A stretch of 10,509 bases of DNA, taken from assembly GCA_031539425.1 (NCBI GenBank), contig JAVKLI010000044.1, forward strand, positions 1 through 10,509, read 5' to 3'. The notes beneath the pieces are model-generated. The model made no database searches. It had not been told where the DNA came from and was given only the letters and a program-made list of their open reading frames with translations. A program made the position numbers and the translations under genes. Shown here in pieces: positions 6,467 to 10,509 of the stretch (within the stretch, counting starts at the first letter, position 1; every line of letters begins with the position of its first letter). Source of the stretch: UBA4416 sp031539425. GTDB taxonomy: Bacteria > Bacteroidota > Bacteroidia > B-17B0 > Aurantibacillaceae.

Positions 6467-7081
6467 TTAATTACCTTGTTTTTTTGATGTATTCCAATGG
6501 AGTGTGTTTATCATATGTATCACATCTTGCTTAATGTAATTAATTACCACACTTTGAGAATCTTCATTAGGTACAGAATTAAAGTACAATGAACCTCTTA
6601 AAAAATGGGTTAAACTATCTGTTAAATAAAATTGTAAACATGATGCTGCATTGCCTTTAATTTCATAAATTAAACCGTATACTTTTGTTTTACTTTTTAC
6701 AACAGGTATTTCCTTTATACCTGTAGCTTTTATTTGGTGTTTAATGGCAAAATTTCTGCTTTGAAGTAAAAACGTGTCTAATAAATGATGCTTTACTTGT
6801 TTGTAACTTAAATGTATTTTGGCATGATATTTTATAAAGTCGATATTAAGCCAGCAGGGTTCGTTTATTGTTTTTATATCTTTTACAATTTTTGAATATA
6901 CAGGGTATTCAAACTGATAAGCGCATTCTGATTGAAATACTTGATATACTTTTTTAGGAAAATCAATTCTAAAATAACCTTTGGGTTTGGGGATATTTAT
7001 TTCATCATCTTCATCATAAGATGTACAAGAAGTTAGATTACCTAAAACTATAACCAACATAATATATTGTAATGCTTTCAT
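6467..7081 (-). CDS. gldD: Gliding motility / T9SS-associated lipoprotein GldD
   Basis: A 204-residue lipoprotein matching GldD over its whole length. The signal peptide ends in the lipobox LTSC (Cys19), followed by an acidic linker (DEDDE), then PKPKGYFRIDFPKK, YQFEYPVYSK, PCWLNIDF, the KIHLSYK segment, FAIKHQIKATGI, CLQFYLTDSLTHFLRGSLYF and PNEDSQSVVINYIKQDV. In Flavobacterium johnsoniae GldD is needed for gliding and for a working type IX secretion system. This agrees with the T9SS cargo gene at the left of the window. The usual neighbour gldE is not seen; gldD sits between a DUF1015 gene (3-nt gap) and mqnA (no gap). Whether this organism glides cannot be told, since many non-motile T9SS bacteria keep gldD. 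Confidence 0.92.
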   Translation of the reverse strand: MKALQYIMLVIVLGNLTSCTSYDEDDEINIPKPKGYFRIDFPKKVYQVFQSECAYQFEYPVYSKIVKDIKTINEPCWLNIDFIKYHAKIHLSYKQVKHHLLDTFLLQSRNFAIKHQIKATGIKEIPVVKSKTKVYGLIYEIKGNAASCLQFYLTDSLTHFLRGSLYFNSVPNEDSQSVVINYIKQDVIHMINTLHWNTSKKQGN

Positions 7082-7084
7082 AAA

Positions 7085-8305
7085 TTATTCTTCTATACTA
7101 TAAACTAATAAGCCACTTCTTAGCTTAGGCTCTATCCATGTAGATTTGGGAGGCATAATCTCATTATTATCTGCAATGTTAATGAGTTGTTCCATTGTTA
7201 CCGCATTTACATGTATAGCCATAGCGCCTTTACTTTTATTTACTATGCTTTCCAGTACCTCTTTACCTTGTGTACCATTAATAAAGGTTACGCGTTTGTC
7301 TGTTTTTAAATCTTGTATATTAAATATGGGTGCTAAAATGTAGTTTGTAACTATTGATACATCAAGGCTTTGAACAAGAGTTAATTTTTTAAAAAAAGTT
7401 TCTTTTAACTTCACGTGATGCCATTTTTTTTCAAAATACAACGAAATTTTATGAGGTTCAAGTTCAGTTACAAAATCAAAATTGGTTTGGAGTTTAGTTA
7501 GTACTTCTTGTTTTGTTAAATTATTTAAATCTGTTACAATTCTATTGTAATTAAAAATCTTTAGTTGAGATGATGCAAAAAAAGCACCTAAATAATAATT
7601 AAATTGCGCATTGGTTTCTTTTGTGTTTAATTTTTCTCTTCTATTTTTAGCTAATAAAACGGATGATGCCGAGCGATGATGGCCATCGGCAATATAAATT
7701 TTATTCATTTTACCAAACTGTTTTTCTATTAATTTTACATCTGTTATTTTCCAAACTTCATGCTGCAATAAATCACTGGTTGTAAAATTATATATTGGCT
7801 GCTGTGTTGCTATAGTTGTATTTATAAACTGATTGATAATTTGATCGTCTTGATAAAAAAACAAAACAGGCTCTGCATTAAATTCACAATAATCTAGGTA
7901 TTGCATCAATTTTTCTTCTTTTTTAGTAAGGGTTTGCTCGTGTATTTTAATAGTTCCATTGGTGTAATCATCAACACTAATACTTGCTATTATGCCGGTG
8001 CAGTGAACATTTTTACCCGTTTGGCGGTATAAATAAAAGCTTGGTTTTTCTTCTTTTAAAAATATATTTTCTTTAATAAATTTTTTAAACTTATTCTTTA
8101 CTTTTCTTAATCGTTCTATAGAGCTTGACTTGGTGGTTTGTCCATCTTCAAAATCAGGATTTATAATGTGTAAAAACGACAAAGGGTTTGATTGTAATTT
8201 TTGATTAAGTTCTTGTTTGTTGTATCTATCTACACTTCTTGAGGCCACCAAATGTGCTTTATCCACTGTTGGTCTGATTGCTTTAAAGGGCTTAATATTA
8301 GCCAT
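7085..8305 (-). CDS. DUF1015 family protein
   Basis: A 406-residue cytoplasmic protein of the DUF1015 family, at the usual length. Recognisable parts are the N-terminal IKPFKAIRPT with LVASRSVDRY, NPLSFLHIINPD, the segment FYLYRQTG with CTGIIASISVDDY, the family signature ADGHHRSASSVLLAKN near the middle, and the C-terminal MPPKSTWIEPKLRSGLLVYSIEE. No signal peptide or membrane helix is seen. The biochemical role of the family is not well established; the invariant DGHHR motif suggests a catalytic or metal-binding site. In other Bacteroidota it often lies near serine biosynthesis genes, but none is here: it lies 13 nt after lepA and 3 nt before gldD. Start: ATG at 8305, giving the conserved family N-terminus. 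Confidence 0.9.
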   Translation of the reverse strand: MANIKPFKAIRPTVDKAHLVASRSVDRYNKQELNQKLQSNPLSFLHIINPDFEDGQTTKSSSIERLRKVKNKFKKFIKENIFLKEEKPSFYLYRQTGKNVHCTGIIASISVDDYTNGTIKIHEQTLTKKEEKLMQYLDYCEFNAEPVLFFYQDDQIINQFINTTIATQQPIYNFTTSDLLQHEVWKITDVKLIEKQFGKMNKIYIADGHHRSASSVLLAKNRREKLNTKETNAQFNYYLGAFFASSQLKIFNYNRIVTDLNNLTKQEVLTKLQTNFDFVTELEPHKISLYFEKKWHHVKLKETFFKKLTLVQSLDVSIVTNYILAPIFNIQDLKTDKRVTFINGTQGKEVLESIVNKSKGAMAIHVNAVTMEQLINIADNNEIMPPKSTWIEPKLRSGLLVYSIEE

Positions 8306-8318
8306 GTTTACTTTAAGC

Positions 8319-10109
8319 TTAGTTGTTTAATTTTAACACTGCCATAAAAGCGCTTTGTGGAATTTCAACATTACCAACAGCTTTCATTCGTTTTTTACCT
8401 TCTTTTTGTTTTTCTAAAAGCTTACGTTTTCTACTTATATCGCCGCCATAACACTTGGCTGTTACGTCCTTTCGCATGGCGCTTATAGTTTCGCGAGATA
8501 TAATTTTAGCGCCAATGGCTGCTTGAATTGGAATTTCAAATTGTTGTTTGGGGATGAGTTCTTTTAATTTTTCACATATTTTTTTTCCAAATGTGTAAGA
8601 ATTGCTTCTGTGAATAAGGCACGATAAGGCATCTACAGGCTCACTTTTTAATAGTATATCAAGCTTCACTAAGTCAGATTGGCGCATGCCTATTGGGTGA
8701 TAATCAAACGATGCGTAGCCTTTTGAAATGGATTTTAATCTATCAAAGAAATCAAATACTACCTCACCTAAGGGCATTTCAAACACTAACTCTACTCTAT
8801 CGGCAGTTAAATAATTTTGATTTACGATGCTGCCGCGCTTTTCAATACACAAACTCATTACAGGGCCAATAAATTCTGATTTGGTAATAATATTTGCCTT
8901 AATATAAGGTTCTTCTATATAGTTAATGGTAGCGGGGTCTGGTAAATCTGATGGATTGTTAACTGTAATAACATCGCCGTTAGTTTTAAAGGCAATGTAA
9001 GATACGTTTGGTACGGTAGTAATTACAGTCATGTTAAATTCTCTTTCCAATCGTTCTTGAATTATTTCCATGTGCAGCATTCCTAAAAACCCGCATCTAA
9101 ATCCAAAACCCAATGCTAATGATGATTCTGGCTCCCAAGTTAAAGAGGCATCATTGAGTCTTAATTTTTCCATACTGTACCTAAGCTCTTCAAAATCTTC
9201 AGTGTCTATAGGATAAATACCGGCAAATACCATTGGCTTAACCTCTTCAAATCCGTGTATACCTTCTAAGCATGGTGTAATGGCTGAGGTAAGGGTATCC
9301 CCTACTTTCACTTCGCTAGCTTCTTTTATTCCAGAAATGATATAACCTACATCACCTGTTTCTACTGTATCTCTAGGCTCTGGCTTTAGGCGCAGCACCC
9401 CTACTTCATCGGCCAAGTATTCTTGACCGGTATTAAAAAATTTAACCTTTTCGCCTTTTTTAATTTGTCCGTTATAAATTCTAAAATAGGCAATAATGCC
9501 TCTAAACGAATTAAAAACCGAATCAAATATAAGGGCTTGTAAAGGCTCATTAGCATTGCCGTTGGGTGGTGGAATGCGGTTAACAATCTCTTCTAAAATT
9601 TGGTGCACCCCCATTCCAGTTTTACCCGATGCCGACATAATTTCAGATCTATCGCAGCCAAGTAAATCTACTATTTGATCTTTAACCACTTCAGGCTCTG
9701 CGCTAGGTAAATCTATTTTATTAAGTATTGGAATAATTTTTAAGTTGTGTTCTAAAGCTAAGTATAAGTTTGAAATTGTTTGCGCTTGTATTCCCTGTGC
9801 CGCATCAACTATAAGCAAGGCGCCTTCGCAGGCGGCTATAGATCGAGATACTTCATAACTAAAATCTACATGACCTGGCGTATCAATTAAATTAAGCACA
9901 TACTTGTTATTATTGTATGTATAGTCCATTTGTATGGCGTGACTTTTGATGGTAATGCCACGTTCTTTTTCTAAATCCATATCATCAAGCACTTGAGCTT
10001 GCATTTCGCGCTTAGATATGGTATTGGTGTATTCTAAGAGTCTATCGGCAAGGGTAGATTTGCCATGATCTATATGCGCTATAATGCAAAAATTACGAAT
10101 GTGTTTCAT
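8319..10109 (-). CDS. lepA: Elongation factor 4 (LepA), ribosome back-translocase GTPase
   Basis: A 596-residue translational GTPase of the exact length and domain order of LepA/EF4. The GTPase domain (about 1-180) has G1 AHIDHGKST, G2 ERGITIKS, G3 DTPGH, G4 NKID and a G5 region ASGKTGMGV. Beta-barrel domain II and an EF-G-like domain III follow, with GFRCGFLGMLHMEIIQERLEREF, then domain IV/V with EPYIKANIITKS and the LepA-specific C-terminal domain (RKRKLLEKQKEGKKRMKAVGNVEIPQ as its hallmark region, ending AFMAVLKLNN). It binds ribosomes and acts on stalled or mis-translocated complexes and in initiation/biogenesis. All motifs are intact. Start: ATG at 10109. It is the first gene of the probable operon lepA-DUF1015-gldD-mqnA and has an upstream region with a promoter-like box and inverted repeats. 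Confidence 0.98.
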   Translation of the reverse strand: MKHIRNFCIIAHIDHGKSTLADRLLEYTNTISKREMQAQVLDDMDLEKERGITIKSHAIQMDYTYNNNKYVLNLIDTPGHVDFSYEVSRSIAACEGALLIVDAAQGIQAQTISNLYLALEHNLKIIPILNKIDLPSAEPEVVKDQIVDLLGCDRSEIMSASGKTGMGVHQILEEIVNRIPPPNGNANEPLQALIFDSVFNSFRGIIAYFRIYNGQIKKGEKVKFFNTGQEYLADEVGVLRLKPEPRDTVETGDVGYIISGIKEASEVKVGDTLTSAITPCLEGIHGFEEVKPMVFAGIYPIDTEDFEELRYSMEKLRLNDASLTWEPESSLALGFGFRCGFLGMLHMEIIQERLEREFNMTVITTVPNVSYIAFKTNGDVITVNNPSDLPDPATINYIEEPYIKANIITKSEFIGPVMSLCIEKRGSIVNQNYLTADRVELVFEMPLGEVVFDFFDRLKSISKGYASFDYHPIGMRQSDLVKLDILLKSEPVDALSCLIHRSNSYTFGKKICEKLKELIPKQQFEIPIQAAIGAKIISRETISAMRKDVTAKCYGGDISRKRKLLEKQKEGKKRMKAVGNVEIPQSAFMAVLKLNN

Positions 10110-10113
10110 GATT

Positions 10114-10178
10114 GTAAAATGTTGATTTTACTACATAATGTGTAAAATACAAGTTTACAAATTTAAAGGTATTTTACA
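10114..10178 (-). promoter_or_regulatory. lepA upstream region: candidate -7 box within inverted repeats
   Basis: On the - strand TAAATTTG (positions 10165-10158) fits the Bacteroidota -7 consensus TAnnTTTG and would start a transcript about 40 nt before the lepA ATG; no clear -33 TTG lies at the right distance. The box sits in the 18-bp space of a perfect 10-bp inverted repeat (TGTAAAATAC at 10141-10150, GTATTTTACA at 10169-10178). A second inverted repeat with 7-bp arms and a 4-nt loop (10114-10120 and 10125-10131) ends 4 nt before the start codon. The shared element TGTAAAAT/ATTTTACA occurs three times exactly and once with a mismatch, so it may be an operator. Confidence 0.4.
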
Positions 10179-10449
10179 ATAAAATAGAAAGTATAAAATT
10201 AAAAAAGAAGAGATTTGTTGGATTTTTACTTAATTTGGGTTAATCATACAAGTAAATACAAACAATTATAAACTGCTGCTATTTATATAAAAGTAATTAA
10301 TAGAAAATAGACACTGTAAACAAACTTTGTAACCTAAATATTGAATTTAAACAAACAACCTTATTAATAATTGTTAATAACTTTTTTAGCTTTATTTGAA
10401 ATATTTTATAAAATTTGTTAAAGTACCTAAATATATCTATTAAAATATT
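10179..10449. other. AT-rich intergenic spacer between lepA and the repeat-containing ORF
   Basis: Together with the lepA promoter region this forms a gene-free stretch of about 340 bp between divergent genes. I see no tRNA, no other RNA gene and no convincing ORF. On the + strand a TTG (10371-10373) followed 17 bp later by TTTATTTG (10391-10398) is one base off the -7 consensus and could drive the ORF at 10450; AAAATTTG at 10410-10417 is another near match. A 7-bp inverted repeat TTATTAA/TTAATAA overlaps that TTG. None of these is strong. Confidence 0.5.
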
Positions 10450-10509
10450 ATGGAACAAAATACAGCGATACAGCGATACAGCGATACAGCGATACAGCGA
10501 TACAGCGAT
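10450..10509 (+). CDS. 5' end of an ORF built on an octanucleotide repeat (partial)
   Basis: An ATG at 10450 opens a frame that stays open to the window edge (20 codons). It begins MEQN and then enters a peptide repeat of period eight, TAIQRYSD, seen twice, because three 8-bp DNA units make eight codons. Nothing identifies a product: the body of the gene, if there is one, lies beyond the window. Since the repeat has no stop in any of the six frames, openness alone is weak evidence for coding. In favour are the well-placed ATG four codons before the repeat, an AT-rich leader with promoter-like boxes, and the divergent arrangement with lepA. It may equally be a non-coding tandem repeat. Confidence 0.4.
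   Translation, partial: MEQNTAIQRYSDTAIQRYSD
10461..10509. repeat. Octanucleotide tandem repeat (TACAGCGA), six copies, runs off the window
   Basis: Six perfect head-to-tail copies of TACAGCGA plus one more T occupy the last 49 bases. The unit is 50% G+C, in sharp contrast to the very AT-rich flank. There is no interruption or spacer, so it is a simple sequence repeat and not a CRISPR. The array is cut off by the window edge, and its true length is unknown; long arrays of this type often break assemblies. Confidence 0.98.

Noticed and set aside
7146..7343. A + strand ORF of 65 codons opposite the DUF1015 gene
   Set aside because: It is the complement of a well-supported conserved gene; the same holds for short ORFs at 26-214, 3042-3227, 9401-9586 and 9496-9678.
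10179..10449. Replication origin or attachment site in the AT-rich spacer
   Set aside because: No DnaA-box cluster, integrase, tRNA end or flanking direct repeats are visible; AT richness matches the rest of the genome's spacers.
10461..10509. CRISPR array at the right edge
   Set aside because: The units are 8 bp, contiguous and without spacers, and no cas gene is present.

Overview
The window is AT-rich (roughly 30% G+C by eye, with long A and T runs). It reads as a chromosomal segment of a Bacteroidota bacterium. Three things support this: a C-terminal type IX secretion (T9SS) sorting domain, the gliding/T9SS lipoprotein GldD, and candidate Bacteroidota-type -7 boxes (TAnnTTTG) with no Shine-Dalgarno motifs. 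The MqnA protein implies menaquinone synthesis by the futalosine route, which fits Cytophagales- or Chitinophagales-like lineages better than most Flavobacteriia. I cannot place it more finely.

Left part, + strand (1-2734): a predicted surface lipoprotein of unknown function (57-1115), a strong hairpin terminator (1123-1158), and a secreted T9SS cargo protein (1196-2734). The cargo protein's last ~75 codons are clearly richer in G+C than its body. A convergent gap of about 125 bp follows.

Middle part, - strand (2860-5612): transcribed right to left as a LysE-family exporter, a DUF493 protein whose C-terminus looks frameshifted, then gmhA, hddC and gmhB. The last three supply three of the four enzymes for GDP-D-glycero-alpha-D-manno-heptose, a precursor for surface glycans. 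The heptose-7-phosphate kinase is not in the window. hddC carries a run of 12 A and gmhB several runs of 8-10.

Right part, - strand (5729-10109): transcribed right to left as lepA (EF4), a DUF1015 protein, gldD and mqnA, with gaps of only 13, 3 and 0 nt, so probably one operon. Candidate promoter boxes with nearby palindromes lie upstream of lepA and upstream of the LysE cluster.

Right edge (10110-10509): about 340 bp of AT-rich spacer, then on the + strand an ATG followed four codons in by six perfect copies of an 8-bp repeat, TACAGCGA, running off the end. Eight is not a multiple of three and the repeat has no stop in any frame, so copy-number change would switch the downstream reading frame. 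This is the most interesting signal here: a candidate phase-variable locus whose body lies outside the window.
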